Shown piece after piece: positions 1 through 7,357 of a DNA stretch of 41,051 bases (the first letter of the stretch is position 1; every line of letters starts with the position of its first letter). The notes under the pieces were generated by a model. The model was not told where the DNA came from. It saw nothing but the letters and a program-made list of their open reading frames with translations, and did not search any database. This DNA comes from Alcanivorax hongdengensis A-11-3 (lineage in GTDB: Bacteria; Pseudomonadota; Gammaproteobacteria; Pseudomonadales; Alcanivoracaceae): assembly GCF_000300995.1 (NCBI RefSeq), contig NZ_AMRJ01000028.1:1-41051 (forward strand). Reading direction: 5' to 3'. The position numbers were made by a program, and so were the translations under genes.

Positions 1-63
1 TTAAAAAGTCAGTTTTTCAGAGGTTCCCTAGATACAAAACAGCAATCATAGGAACGGTATTCG

Positions 64-94
64 CAAATAGCGACTTCTTGTTGACAAATAGCGA
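64..94 (+). repeat. Tandem decamer CAAATAGCGA over the retron promoter
   Basis: The decamer CAAATAGCGA occurs at 64-73 and again at 85-94, 21 bp apart, which is two helical turns. The second copy starts inside the -35 hexamer (81-86) and the first lies just upstream, the usual geometry of an operator read by a dimeric HTH protein. The XRE-type gene at 579-884 is the obvious candidate reader, which is inference. The first copy also sits in a short TCGC/GCGA inverted repeat. Confidence 0.5.
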
Positions 95-110
95 ACCGGT
101 AAGATATGCT
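81..110 (+). promoter_or_regulatory. Probable sigma70 promoter of the retron
   Basis: A perfect -35 hexamer TTGACA (81-86) is followed after 18 bp by TATGCT (105-110), four of six matches to the -10 consensus. This predicts transcription from about 117, upstream of the hairpin-rich region and the three co-directional genes. No start is mapped; the call rests on hexamers and spacing. Confidence 0.65.
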
Positions 111-116
111 TCTTCC

Positions 117-376
117 CACGTTGAAAAAGGGAGCCTGTCACCAGTCAATTGAGTAGGTTCAACCTACTCGCGGAGACGAAGTCTCTATATTTTGCGCCGC
201 TCATGCAGCCGGGTCATGCTCTATCGATCCATCAAGCTCAAGTGTGCGTGCACGTCGTGTGGTGACTACACGACGTGAAAGCAGGGGTTTATTGCCAGTC
301 ACTCCCGACGTTCCTCTGGTAATGGTGACCCAACACTCATTTCATTCCATTCCGGGTGTTGGTAACTAGAGGAAAT
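117..376 (+). ncRNA. Candidate retron msr-msd RNA
   Basis: This untranslated stretch has what a retron RNA needs. There are two short tight hairpins of msr type (151-169, 8 bp with a 3-nt loop; 172-186, 5 bp plus a G-U with a GAA loop). A perfect 10-bp hairpin follows (251-260 with 268-277), a good msd stem, and then an 8-bp stem with one G-U (291-298 with 316-323). The best a1/a2 pair I see is GTCACCA (137-143) with TGGTGAC (323-329), only 7 bp, which would make G144 the branching guanosine. Both exact ends and the a1/a2 assignment are uncertain. The link to the reverse transcriptase at 865-1803 is by position. Confidence 0.6.
311..374 (+). promoter_or_regulatory. Hairpin covering the ribosome site of the small retron ORF
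   Basis: TTCCTCT (311-317) pairs perfectly with AGAGGAA (368-374), and inside it a bulged stem joins GTGACCCAACAC (325-336) to GTGTTGGTAAC (356-366). The 3' arm contains the AGAGG that should act as Shine-Dalgarno for the ATG at 377, so the folded RNA would hide it. The 5' arm overlaps the last stem of the candidate retron RNA, so the two folds compete. Confidence 0.5.
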
Positions 377-547
377 ATGTTTATGCAAATAGACTTTTTT
401 AACGTTGTCTGGCAATCGCTTAAGGAGCGGAAACCTGAGAAGAAGGACCGCAGCAAAACTTGGACACTGCTCAAGTGGTTAATACGGGTTAGTGTTTTTG
501 TTTGGAAGATACTGAAGTACTTCTTCGATGAAGGCGACCCTTCTTAA
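377..547 (+). CDS. Small cationic membrane-type protein of the retron operon
   Basis: This encodes 56 residues and I recognise no family. The N-terminal half is charged (KERKPEKKDRSK). It is followed by an aromatic, hydrophobic stretch with spaced lysines (WTLLKWLIRVSVFVWKILKY), which reads as one amphipathic or transmembrane helix, and a short acidic tail. ATG 377 is chosen because AGAGG lies just upstream; ATG 383 is possible. It sits between the candidate msr-msd RNA and the HTH gene, ending 31 nt before that start. Size and helix resemble small membrane toxins, so a role as the toxic effector of the retron is a hypothesis. Its low GC matches the rest of the retron. Confidence 0.6.
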   Translation: MFMQIDFFNVVWQSLKERKPEKKDRSKTWTLLKWLIRVSVFVWKILKYFFDEGDPS

Positions 548-555
548 GCGGTCCC

Positions 556-573
556 CTGATTTTTTATCAGAGG
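556..573 (+). promoter_or_regulatory. Hairpin at the ribosome site of the HTH gene
   Basis: CTGAT (556-560) pairs with ATCAG (566-570) across a TTTTT loop. The 3' arm runs into the AGAGG (569-573) used by ATG 579. The stem is weak, but it follows the stop of the small ORF (547) directly, so ribosomes translating the upstream gene could open it. That would be translational coupling, which is inference. Confidence 0.35.
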
Positions 574-578
574 TTATT

Positions 579-884
579 ATGATCAATCGAGCATTAAAAA
601 CTATTCGCCAGTTTCATGGGTTGACTCAGGCGGAGTTGGCTTTAAAGCTGGGTATGTCCAAGTCTTATCTAAGTGAAATTGAGTCAGGAAAAAAATCGGT
701 AGGATATGAGTTGCTAGAAAAATACTCTGAAATTTTTGATGTTCCTGTATCTTCATTGGTTTTCTTCTCAGAAAATATTGAAAAATCGGGGACTATCCCA
801 GAGAGCTTTAGAAGCATAGTGGCCGATAAAATATTAAAAATTATGGAATGGGTTGCTGTGCGAAATGAAGCAAAAACGACGTAA
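579..884 (+). CDS. XRE/Cro-C1-type HTH protein of the retron operon
   Basis: This is a 101-residue protein whose N-terminal 60 residues form a standard XRE helix-turn-helix: ALKTIRQFHGLTQAELALKL, then GMSKSYLSEIESGKKSVGYE, then a fourth and fifth helix ending near DVPVSSLVFF. The C-terminal 40 residues are helical with no known domain. ATG 579 is preferred over an upstream in-frame ATG (528) because AGAGG stands 5 nt before it. The gene overlaps the start of the reverse transcriptase by 20 nt, so the two are probably coupled. HTH partner proteins are known for some retron classes (I believe type VI in the Mestre scheme). It may act as repressor or antitoxin; the repeats at 64-94 are candidate sites. 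Confidence 0.85.
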   Translation: MINRALKTIRQFHGLTQAELALKLGMSKSYLSEIESGKKSVGYELLEKYSEIFDVPVSSLVFFSENIEKSGTIPESFRSIVADKILKIMEWVAVRNEAKTT

Positions 885-1803
885 GCCAAAAATCATTACC
901 AAGCAAAAATCGTACCCCCTACAAGACTCGGTATTCTACAAGTTATCCAACAAAAAGCGTTTAGCTAATTTATTGTCGTCTACTCCCCAAGAGCTAAAGA
1001 TGCTTGCAGGGAATGATAATTACCGATGTTTCACTCAAACAAAGAATGGCAAGAAAAGACTAATCCAAGAGCCACTGCCGAGGCTTGATATAATTCACAC
1101 CAGAGTGGCGAGCTTGTTGTGTCGTATCGAGACGATTGATGGGCTTCATTCTGGGAAAAAGGGAAAGTCAAATATTTCAAATGCGCGTGCTCACGTTGGC
1201 CTTGGTAAGAAGGTTATTACCGCCGATATCAAGAGCTTTTTTCCTACAACGACAAGGCTAAACGTATTTGATTTCTTTTATAACACGATGCGATGCTCCC
1301 CCGATATTGCAGATCTGTTATCTAAGATGCTTACCTATGATGAGCATGTCCCGACCGGAAGTCGAATTAGTATGCCGCTTGCGTATTTTGCGAACAAAAA
1401 GATGTTTGATGAGATTGAGTCGGCTGCAAATGATTGTGGGGCTACCATGACCATTTTTGTGGACGATTTAACTTTTTCAGGTACCACGCTCAAAAGAAGC
1501 TTCATCGGCCGACTCGAGACGATAGCAAAAAAATACGGACATAAAATACACCCGTCAAAGAGTCGGTTTTATGGGGCTAATGAGGTCAAGCTAATTACAG
1601 GTGCGGCCGTAAAGGGAAATGATATTTCTCCGAGAAATAAGCACTTAAAACTATTGCGAAGTGAACTGTCTGAGTGGCTGAAGTGTGCCCAAAAAGATGA
1701 AAAGCTTACCAATCGTGTATTGGGGAGAATGACATTTATTGGGAGTATAGACGCTCGATATAAAGACAAAGCCAGAGCCTTTAGAAAGACCGCGTTCAAA
1801 TAA
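865..1803 (+). CDS. Retron reverse transcriptase
   Basis: This 312-residue RNA-dependent DNA polymerase would copy the msd part of its own RNA into msDNA. Motifs in order are the retron region X signature NARAH (about residues 106-110), motif A ITADIKSFFPT with catalytic Asp at about 121, VPTGSRISMPLAYFAN in the place of the usual QG-SP motif, motif C IFVDDLTFSG (about 197-206; FVDD instead of the common YADD), and ITG plus NDISPRNKH matching region Y (usually VTG). No maturase, integrase or protease domain is present, which argues against a group II intron. ATG 865 is chosen; a TTG at 853 is an alternative. The gene overlaps the HTH gene and is AT-rich compared with the ICE around it, so it was acquired separately. 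Confidence 0.9.
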   Translation: MKQKRRKPKIITKQKSYPLQDSVFYKLSNKKRLANLLSSTPQELKMLAGNDNYRCFTQTKNGKKRLIQEPLPRLDIIHTRVASLLCRIETIDGLHSGKKGKSNISNARAHVGLGKKVITADIKSFFPTTTRLNVFDFFYNTMRCSPDIADLLSKMLTYDEHVPTGSRISMPLAYFANKKMFDEIESAANDCGATMTIFVDDLTFSGTTLKRSFIGRLETIAKKYGHKIHPSKSRFYGANEVKLITGAAVKGNDISPRNKHLKLLRSELSEWLKCAQKDEKLTNRVLGRMTFIGSIDARYKDKARAFRKTAFK

Positions 1804-1879
1804 TCGAAGAGGTACGGATATATCTCGTGGGATGTGTCCTTCTAGCTACGAGTTATGCTATTCAGGCTCTATAAGGTAT

Positions 1880-1903
1880 AAAAACGACCCCCGAAGGGGC
1901 CGT
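1880..1903 (-). terminator. Rho-independent terminator after the helicase gene
   Basis: Read on the minus strand, ACGGCCCC and GGGGTCGT form a stem around a TTCG tetraloop, with one G-U pair that exists only in the minus-strand RNA, followed by TTTTT. It lies just past the helicase stop and separates it from the opposing retron operon. Confidence 0.8.
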
Positions 1904-1920
1904 CAAAGATCAAGCAATAC

Positions 1921-4200
1921 TCAATTCACCAACTGCCGCGCCAGCGCCACTTCCACCGAGTCGCCATCCTGATTCAGGACGTCGAGCCCGGATTCCGGCA
2001 CGTCTCCCGACGTGCTTTGTGACACGATGATCTTCCTGGCCATCAGACCCAGGCAGGTCATCTGCGAGGTGGCGGCGTAGCCGAGGTAGATCACCCTGAC
2101 CGGCTGTTTCTGGCCTATACGCCATGAACGGCGCGCAGCCTGTTGCAGCGAGTACACGTTGTAGCCCGACTGCATGAACACGATGGTCGGGAACTCCAAC
2201 AGATCCAGGCCGGTTTTCACCAGCTCGGGATTGGTGATGAGCACGTCGACGCCGCGATCAAGCTGTTCAGCGATCCAGTCTTCCCGGCGGGAGGCATCCA
2301 CGCTTGCGCGCAGCACCGCCACCTTGAAGCCTTCCTGCTCCAGCAGCCCTTTCAGCCGAGACGTGGTATCCCGTGTCCCGGTGTAGACGCTGTAGGCCAG
2401 CACCTTGCGACCAGCAGCCTTTTCCTCTCGGCAGATGTCGACCAACTCCTGTTCCTTCGGCATGACCTCCAGATCGGAGAACAGCGAAGGGGTGAACGCC
2501 AGCAGGTTGCGGGTTCGCGGATGCTTGACCGTTTCCGCACGAAAGCAGGTGTCCGGCCAGGCCAGGAGCACGTTGAGCACCACGCCCAGAAGGGTCGTAT
2601 CGCGGCGCGCCAGGGCCTGCTTCAGCTCGGCGGTCAACTGCCCCGCCAGGCGTGAGTAGGCTTGCGCCTGCTCGTCGGCCATGGCCACTTCGCGGAACTC
2701 CTCGTCGTAGGGCGGCAGCACATTGCCACCGATGTCCTTCAACTTCAGGAACACCGTGAACGGCAATACACAGCGCAGCACGCCTTTGGGGCCAAAACCG
2801 GGGGCTTTCACGGTTCGCACCGTGATCTTGCTGCCCCTAGCGGTCTTGTGGGCCGAGCCATTGCTCTCGGAGTAGATGTCCTTGAGCACGCCGTGATCAC
2901 GCATGAACGCCATTGCGGCTGGCGTGAGACTGCCTTGCTGGCTGGGCCGATAACCGTCTTCGATCATGCGTCCGGGCAACGCTCGGAACAGAAGATAAAA
3001 GAGATCATCGCCGTAGCCACCCATCAAGGTGCCGGTGAGCAGCAGCGTCTTGCGTACCTTGGACGCCAGAACGCCCATGGCTTGCCCCTGGGCAGAGCCC
3101 GCGTTCTTGTACTCGTGCGCCTCGTCAGCGATGAGCAGGTCGAACGTGCCTTGCGGCAGGTAGCGTTTCACGAACTCCGACGGTTGGTAGCCGCCTTCAC
3201 CGAAGCCGAATTCCATCGAGGCCATGGCGCGTTCCATGCGCTGGGCCTGGCGGTCGGAAAACACCAACTCGCCGTCGTCGTCCATCAGGTTGATGAATTC
3301 GTACAGGTTGTCGCCGAGCATGGATGCCAGGAACGACTCGCCGAACTTCTTCATCAGCTTGCGGGCGGTGACTTCACCGATGGTAGGAATACGCTTGAGC
3401 GCCTTGAGCACGGCCTGTGATTGGTCGTTGGCCGATAGCCCTCTGGGCCGGATCAGCGTCCACAACGCCGAGGCGCAGTGGCTGCATTTGCGGCGGGATT
3501 CCTCCGCTTCCAGCTCCACCGGGTTGATCGGCTCGCCGTCCAAGTTGGTGATGACCTGACCACAATGCGGGCAGGCCCCCACTTCACCGTGACGGGTACG
3601 ACGGCGCACGAACACCGGCTTCCAATGAAAGCCCATGCGCATACGCACGCGACCGAGTACAAAGAACTCCTGCCCCTGGGGCGACACACCCAACTGCTCG
3701 CGCAGTTTGATGAGTTTGACCAGGGTGTCCGGGCCGTTGAGCACCCAGACCTTGGCACCGGCCACGGTCTCCTGGATTTCCCGCCGCCACTTGTAGACCA
3801 GGTGGGGTGGCGAGAGCACCAGCGTGCGACGGTAGCCTTCAGCGTTGAGCACGGCGGCCGTGGCGATGCCGACGGTCGTCTTGCCGCAGCCCATCTCACC
3901 GTTGACGATGGCGGCGCGTTCGCCACGATCGACCAGCAGTTCGGTGACGGCGTGGACCACATCGGCCTGGGCGGGAAACAACTGCCGCTTCAGACCAGTC
4001 AGCAGGACCTGGCGATGCGCCTTTGCCTGGCCGGTATAGACCGGCGGGTTGGCGCGGTTGAGGGAGTCGAGCAGCTCATCGCCGAACTCGGACACGAAGT
4101 CCTGCAGGCTGATGTCGAGCGGGGATGAAGGGTTATCGAGCAGGTCGCCCTGCGCGGTAGTTTCGGAACAGATGGTGTCAGAACACGTTTCGAGGGTCAT
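1921..4200 (-). CDS. DEAH-box SF2 helicase with zinc-finger cysteines, ICE type
   Basis: This 759-residue SNF2/SF2-like ATPase has Walker A GEMGCGKT (101-108), a Cys4 cluster (CPHC at 210-213 and CSHC at 239-242), a DEAH box in LLIADEAHEYKN (near 360), the motif III region LLLTGTLMGG, and the C-terminal motif VI QAARRSWRIGQ (near 700). It should move along or remodel nucleic acid with ATP; the substrate is unknown. Helicases of this shape next to an NPPY methyltransferase-like gene are standard in PFGI-1/ICEclc-type elements. It is the last gene of the minus-strand block. The start has TGGAG upstream and follows a strongly folded leader. Confidence 0.85.
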   Translation of the reverse strand: MTLETCSDTICSETTAQGDLLDNPSSPLDISLQDFVSEFGDELLDSLNRANPPVYTGQAKAHRQVLLTGLKRQLFPAQADVVHAVTELLVDRGERAAIVNGEMGCGKTTVGIATAAVLNAEGYRRTLVLSPPHLVYKWRREIQETVAGAKVWVLNGPDTLVKLIKLREQLGVSPQGQEFFVLGRVRMRMGFHWKPVFVRRRTRHGEVGACPHCGQVITNLDGEPINPVELEAEESRRKCSHCASALWTLIRPRGLSANDQSQAVLKALKRIPTIGEVTARKLMKKFGESFLASMLGDNLYEFINLMDDDGELVFSDRQAQRMERAMASMEFGFGEGGYQPSEFVKRYLPQGTFDLLIADEAHEYKNAGSAQGQAMGVLASKVRKTLLLTGTLMGGYGDDLFYLLFRALPGRMIEDGYRPSQQGSLTPAAMAFMRDHGVLKDIYSESNGSAHKTARGSKITVRTVKAPGFGPKGVLRCVLPFTVFLKLKDIGGNVLPPYDEEFREVAMADEQAQAYSRLAGQLTAELKQALARRDTTLLGVVLNVLLAWPDTCFRAETVKHPRTRNLLAFTPSLFSDLEVMPKEQELVDICREEKAAGRKVLAYSVYTGTRDTTSRLKGLLEQEGFKVAVLRASVDASRREDWIAEQLDRGVDVLITNPELVKTGLDLLEFPTIVFMQSGYNVYSLQQAARRSWRIGQKQPVRVIYLGYAATSQMTCLGLMARKIIVSQSTSGDVPESGLDVLNQDGDSVEVALARQLVN

Positions 4201-4213
4201 GGTGATGCTCCAG

Positions 4214-4260
4214 ATGTCATTGGGGCATGCACCTCCCCCGATGGGGCGATGACATGCCCC
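4214..4260 (-). promoter_or_regulatory. Switch-like hairpin leader of the helicase gene
   Basis: GGGGCATG (4222-4229) and CATGCCCC (4253-4260) form a perfect 8-bp stem enclosing a CCCC/GGGG hairpin. Alternatively ATGTCAT (4214-4220) pairs with ATGACAT (4249-4255), which shares bases with the first stem. The two folds exclude each other, and the second ends next to the Shine-Dalgarno of the helicase gene. Confidence 0.5.
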
Positions 4261-4279
4261 AGGGTTGGGAGAAAGTGGA

Positions 4280-4573
4280 TCAGTACTCGTCTGGCAACAG
4301 CAGCGTGGTGACGCTGCGGTTCCATTCGGTAATGATCCAGAGCTTCAAGGCTGGTGTGACCTGATAGGACGAGAACAGCCGGTCGTCGTGCTTGAGAGCA
4401 GCGTCGTTGGTACGCCGATCCTCATCGCACAGATCGCCCCAGTCGCCAGTCAGATGGCGTTGGAGATAAGGGGTGGGATTGAGCGCACCGCGTTGAATCA
4501 GGTCGCTCACGCCCTGGGTCATGACGATGTCACCGGCTGGGAACAGCGGTTGGGACAGTGTTACGAGTGCCAT
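4280..4573 (-). CDS. Small conserved mobile-element protein
   Basis: This 97-residue soluble protein has the pattern FPAGDIVMTQGVSDLI, then LQRHLTGDWGDLCDEDRRTN, RLFSSYQ, and a C-terminal KLWIITEWNRSVTTLLLPDE. From memory this pattern recurs in proteins of many plasmids, phages and ICEs that lack an assigned function. AGAGGA precedes ATG 4573. It lies between the helicase and the methyltransferase-like gene, in the same direction. Confidence 0.8.
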   Translation of the reverse strand: MALVTLSQPLFPAGDIVMTQGVSDLIQRGALNPTPYLQRHLTGDWGDLCDEDRRTNDAALKHDDRLFSSYQVTPALKLWIITEWNRSVTTLLLPDEY

Positions 4574-4605
4574 GGTGGTTTCCTCTCAAAATGAAGGGGC
4601 CACGG

Positions 4606-4629
4606 CACCCGACGGGGTGACAGGACCCC
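4606..4629 (-). promoter_or_regulatory. GC-rich hairpin leader (repeated family)
   Basis: CACCC (4606-4610) can pair with GGGTG (4615-4619), or GGGGT (4614-4618) with ACCCC (4625-4629); the central strand is shared. The conserved GTGGGTGAATGAA flank follows on the plus strand. Close relatives precede the genes starting at 6525, 7267, 8544 and 9562. Confidence 0.45.
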
Positions 4630-4698
4630 GGTGGGTGAATGAAAGAGATGAATGAAACAGATGGATGAAGTTGACGGCGAGCCGTCGGTGAAACGCGA

Positions 4699-5808
4699 TC
4701 AGCGGATGGTCAGCACCTGCCCCAATGTTTCGGAGGCGGGTGTCAGGTCCCAGGCGCGGATCACGGGTACGAAGCGGTCGGTGAGGATACGTGTCTCGGC
4801 AATCGAGCCGTCATCCCGTTCCTGGTACTCCGTGGTCAAGGATTTCTCCTTGTGGGTATCGCCCTTGACCACCAGCACCTTGCCGGTCCTGGAGGTCACG
4901 ACGCCGGGAATCGCACCGGCTGCAAGAGCCAGGGCGAGATGCCAGTGAGACAAGGCACGGGCCGGAGGCCGTGGTGCCTGATGCACGGCACCCAGATGAG
5001 TGTCGAGCGATGGCCACAGTCCTTGCAGGCGCTGCACTTCGTCCGCGAACTGCGCAGGTTCGAGCGTGACGCGATAGAAGTGCTCCGGATCGCCGGGCGA
5101 GGCCGGTACGCTGTAGGGCTGGAACGGCCAGGTATCTGGCAGTTCCTCGGCTTCGAGCTCACCTTGACCGATTAGCAGCATTCGGCTGCGCACGGCCCTG
5201 GCTTCTTCGCTGTCCTGTTCGCGTTGACGGATGCGCCGACCAAAGATCACCACCTGCTTGAACTGCGTGTCCACCGCACGGTAGATACGCAGGTCGGCAA
5301 AATGGCGCGTCAGCCAGCCCACCAGTTCGGCGTCGAGTACATAGCCGGGGATGATGAACACCAGCACGCCGTCATACTGCAACAGCGGTAGAGTGCGCTG
5401 ATAGAACAGCTTCTCCAGCCTGGCCCGGCCTTTGCCTTGGTAGCCGATGTTGCCATCGACACCACGGCTCAGGTCACCATAGGGCGGGTTGAGCCACAGC
5501 AGACCGAAGGACTGCCGGGAGATCAGGGTGTCCATCAGGTCACCGTGCAGACAGCAATCGACCAGCTTGCGCGCATGGGTGGCGCGCTCTGCGTCGTACT
5601 CGACGGCGAAGGCCTTGACCTGTTCACGCCCGAGGGCATGAGCGGCTTCGGCAATCGCCACGCCTTCGCCAGCGCAGGGATCGAGAATGGACATTGATCC
5701 GCTGGCCGGGGCCAGCGCGGACAGGGCACGTTCCAGGGTAGGTTCGTCCGTTGGAAAGTAACCGTTTCTGATGAAATTGCGCGCAAGGCGCGGAAACATG
5801 AGAGCCAT
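4699..5808 (-). CDS. DUF6094-type SAM-dependent methyltransferase-like protein
   Basis: This 369-residue protein has the class I methyltransferase fold near its N-terminus: the SAM loop LDPCAGEGVAIAEAA (about 40-55) and the catalytic motif LLWLNPPYGD (about 103-112), of the NPPY kind used by amino-methylating DNA or RNA enzymes. The rest has no domain I recognise. ICE relatives are filed under DUF6094 as far as I recall. Methyltransferase activity is plausible but the target is unknown. No restriction endonuclease stands beside it, so a solitary modification or anti-restriction role is inference. ATG 5808 is chosen for the AGGAG 6 nt upstream. Confidence 0.8.
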   Translation of the reverse strand: MALMFPRLARNFIRNGYFPTDEPTLERALSALAPASGSMSILDPCAGEGVAIAEAAHALGREQVKAFAVEYDAERATHARKLVDCCLHGDLMDTLISRQSFGLLWLNPPYGDLSRGVDGNIGYQGKGRARLEKLFYQRTLPLLQYDGVLVFIIPGYVLDAELVGWLTRHFADLRIYRAVDTQFKQVVIFGRRIRQREQDSEEARAVRSRMLLIGQGELEAEELPDTWPFQPYSVPASPGDPEHFYRVTLEPAQFADEVQRLQGLWPSLDTHLGAVHQAPRPPARALSHWHLALALAAGAIPGVVTSRTGKVLVVKGDTHKEKSLTTEYQERDDGSIAETRILTDRFVPVIRAWDLTPASETLGQVLTIR

Positions 5809-5832
5809 GGGTTTCTCCTGTTGGCTAATTTG

Positions 5833-5860
5833 AAAAACGTGGGCATGTCTGCACATGCCC
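5833..5860 (-). terminator. Terminator-like hairpin between two ICE genes
   Basis: On the minus strand a perfect 8-bp stem GGGCATGT/ACATGCCC with a GCAG loop (5841-5860) is followed by ACG and TTTTT (5833-5837). It lies after the stop at 5875 and 24 nt before ATG 5808, so it may end the upstream message or attenuate the methyltransferase-like gene. Confidence 0.6.
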
Positions 5861-5874
5861 AGTGTGGGAGTGGC

Positions 5875-6525
5875 TCAGGCCACCCGACGCAGTGGTTTGC
5901 CGTCATCCAGTTCGTCTTGCTCGATACCCAGGGTGCCGCTGCGTATCAAATCGCCCAGTGCCGTGGTCAGCGCCGGGACGTCCAGGGTCAGCCGGTGGCC
6001 CTCCAGTCGCCCGAGGGCGAATGGCAGACGGGTCAGCATCTCCCGGGATTGCAGCAGTGCCAGCACGGCGTCGCGCCAGTGATCGAGCAGAGGCAAGGGG
6101 CAGGCCTCCCGCACCAGCGCCCACAGGCGGTCGGTGTGGTCGGACTTGTCCCTTGGCAGCAGGGCCAGTGCGCTGGCATTGGCCTTGTCCGGTATCACGC
6201 AGCGTGGATCAAACAACCACAGATGCACCATGGAACCGAACAGGGTTCGGCGGAAGGCACGTGTGGAGCGCTTGTCCAGGTGATCGGCGTTGCCGACGAA
6301 AATCGGCACCGATGCACCCTGGTCGGTGATGAGATGGAATCGGTCCAATCCCTGCTCCGCACTGCCGAGTGTCAGGCGGGCCAGGAATTCCTGGACGGCG
6401 GTGTCACGCGCCCAGAGAGACAAAAAGACCAGATTGCCGTGTTCGTCAGCGACGCAGCCATCGGCCATCAGGTCGGGGCATTCGTCGATCCGAAACAGCG
6501 GTTGAGTGGATGAATGTGTGGGCAT
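5875..6525 (-). CDS. Conserved ICE protein of unknown function
   Basis: This 216-residue soluble protein shows no signal peptide or membrane helix and no catalytic motif I can name. Visible blocks are LFRIDECPDLMADG, GNLVFLSLWARD, STRAFRRTLFGSMVHLWLFD and a leucine-rich C-terminal half. ATG 6525 follows GAGGA; a further upstream start is possible but lacks a ribosome site. It lies in a run of minus-strand ICE genes that share leader hairpins, so it is probably expressed with them. Confidence 0.7.
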   Translation of the reverse strand: MPTHSSTQPLFRIDECPDLMADGCVADEHGNLVFLSLWARDTAVQEFLARLTLGSAEQGLDRFHLITDQGASVPIFVGNADHLDKRSTRAFRRTLFGSMVHLWLFDPRCVIPDKANASALALLPRDKSDHTDRLWALVREACPLPLLDHWRDAVLALLQSREMLTRLPFALGRLEGHRLTLDVPALTTALGDLIRSGTLGIEQDELDDGKPLRRVA

Positions 6526-6566
6526 ATCGATGTCCTCGTGATTGAAAAGGGACACCAGCGCCTAGC

Positions 6567-6584
6567 GGGGCGAACAAGTGCCCC
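6567..6584 (-). promoter_or_regulatory. GC-rich hairpin leader (repeated family)
   Basis: GGGGC (6567-6571) pairs with GCCCC (6580-6584), 5 bp with an 8-nt loop, followed on the plus strand by the conserved TGGGTGGATGAA flank. It lies between the stop at 6609 and ATG 6525. Confidence 0.4.
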
Positions 6585-6608
6585 TGTTGGGTGGATGAAA
6601 ACCAATTA

Positions 6609-6869
6609 TCAGTCCGACTCGAACTGACGGCTGTAAGGGTTGAAGTGACGCGCCTGAGCGCCTTTGAGGATCGGCGTAAAGCCTTCCAGATAGAAATTGC
6701 ACAGGTACTGACTGCGATAGCGCAAGGCCTGCTGTGCCTGCCTTTCGGTGAGGCCGCTACTGATGAAATGATCGAGCAATTCCACGTCGGAAGCTACGTC
6801 GTTGTTGGACAGCTGGTCTTCGACGAACTGCAGCAGTGTTGCCGGAAGCAAAGCCAGGATCGGGTCCAT
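6609..6869 (-). CDS. Small hypothetical ICE protein
   Basis: This 86-residue protein is mostly helical by appearance (LLPATLLQFVEDQL, LTERQAQQALRYRSQYL), with an aromatic tail. I recognise no family. GGAGGTGATG is a strong ribosome site before ATG 6869. It starts 17 nt after the stop of the 126-residue gene upstream (6887), so the two are a pair. Confidence 0.7.
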   Translation of the reverse strand: MDPILALLPATLLQFVEDQLSNNDVASDVELLDHFISSGLTERQAQQALRYRSQYLCNFYLEGFTPILKGAQARHFNPYSRQFESD

Positions 6870-6886
6870 GTCATCACCTCCTTCGA

Positions 6887-7267
6887 TCAGGCCATTGGCC
6901 TTGGCGCACGTCGCCGTGCATGATAGGCCCGCACGCCGTCACGCCATTCCCGACATTGCTCGGGAGCCATGTCGAGGTAGCGCAAGGGGCACGAGTAGTA
7001 GTATGGGTGCATGGCTTCTTCCAGAGGCTTGTAGCCCCAGTCGTCACCAGACCCTTGCAGCAAATCGCAGCGGATGAACGCTGTCGACTCACCTACATCG
7101 AGACCGAAGATGTCGGTTTCTTTGGCGGTGATGCGGACCACTGACCACATGACATTGCCACGCAGAGCGTGCGCTATGACGTGATAGTGAGCACGTTCAC
7201 CTTCTTGCGGTTGGATCAGTTCCTGGATGAGTTGAGCGCGGGTTTGCCGCGAGAAATACCAGCCCAT
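6887..7267 (-). CDS. Conserved ICE protein, MGWYFSRQ family
   Basis: This 126-residue protein starts MGWYFSRQTRAQLIQELI and continues with YHVIAHALRGNVMWSVVRIT, CDLLQGSGDDWGYKPLEEAM and YYYSCPLRYLD. The opening and the GYKPLEE-x-MHP-YYYSCPL block are typical of a family I have seen in ICEs and plasmids (perhaps DUF6927; the name is uncertain). It is small, soluble and of unknown role. AGGAGA precedes ATG 7267. Confidence 0.75.
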   Translation of the reverse strand: MGWYFSRQTRAQLIQELIQPQEGERAHYHVIAHALRGNVMWSVVRITAKETDIFGLDVGESTAFIRCDLLQGSGDDWGYKPLEEAMHPYYYSCPLRYLDMAPEQCREWRDGVRAYHARRRAPRPMA

Positions 7268-7299
7268 GGGAGTTCTCCTATAAAAAATGCCAGAGCTCT

Positions 7300-7319
7300 C
7301 CCCAGCGGGGTGAGACCCC
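7300..7319 (-). promoter_or_regulatory. GC-rich hairpin leader (repeated family)
   Basis: CCCC (7300-7303) can pair with GGGG (7307-7310), or GGGGT (7307-7311) with ACCCC (7315-7319): the same either/or layout as at 4606-4629, with matching sequence around the central CGGGGTGA and the ACCCCGG that follows. Confidence 0.45.
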
Positions 7320-7357
7320 GGCGGGTGGTGGGAACGTCGCGTTGAGCGACGGTGTGA

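Noticed and set aside
853..1803. Group II intron or diversity-generating retroelement reverse transcriptase
   Set aside because: No maturase/X or HNH part, no template/variable repeat pair and no Avd-type gene; NARAH and ITG motifs fit retrons.
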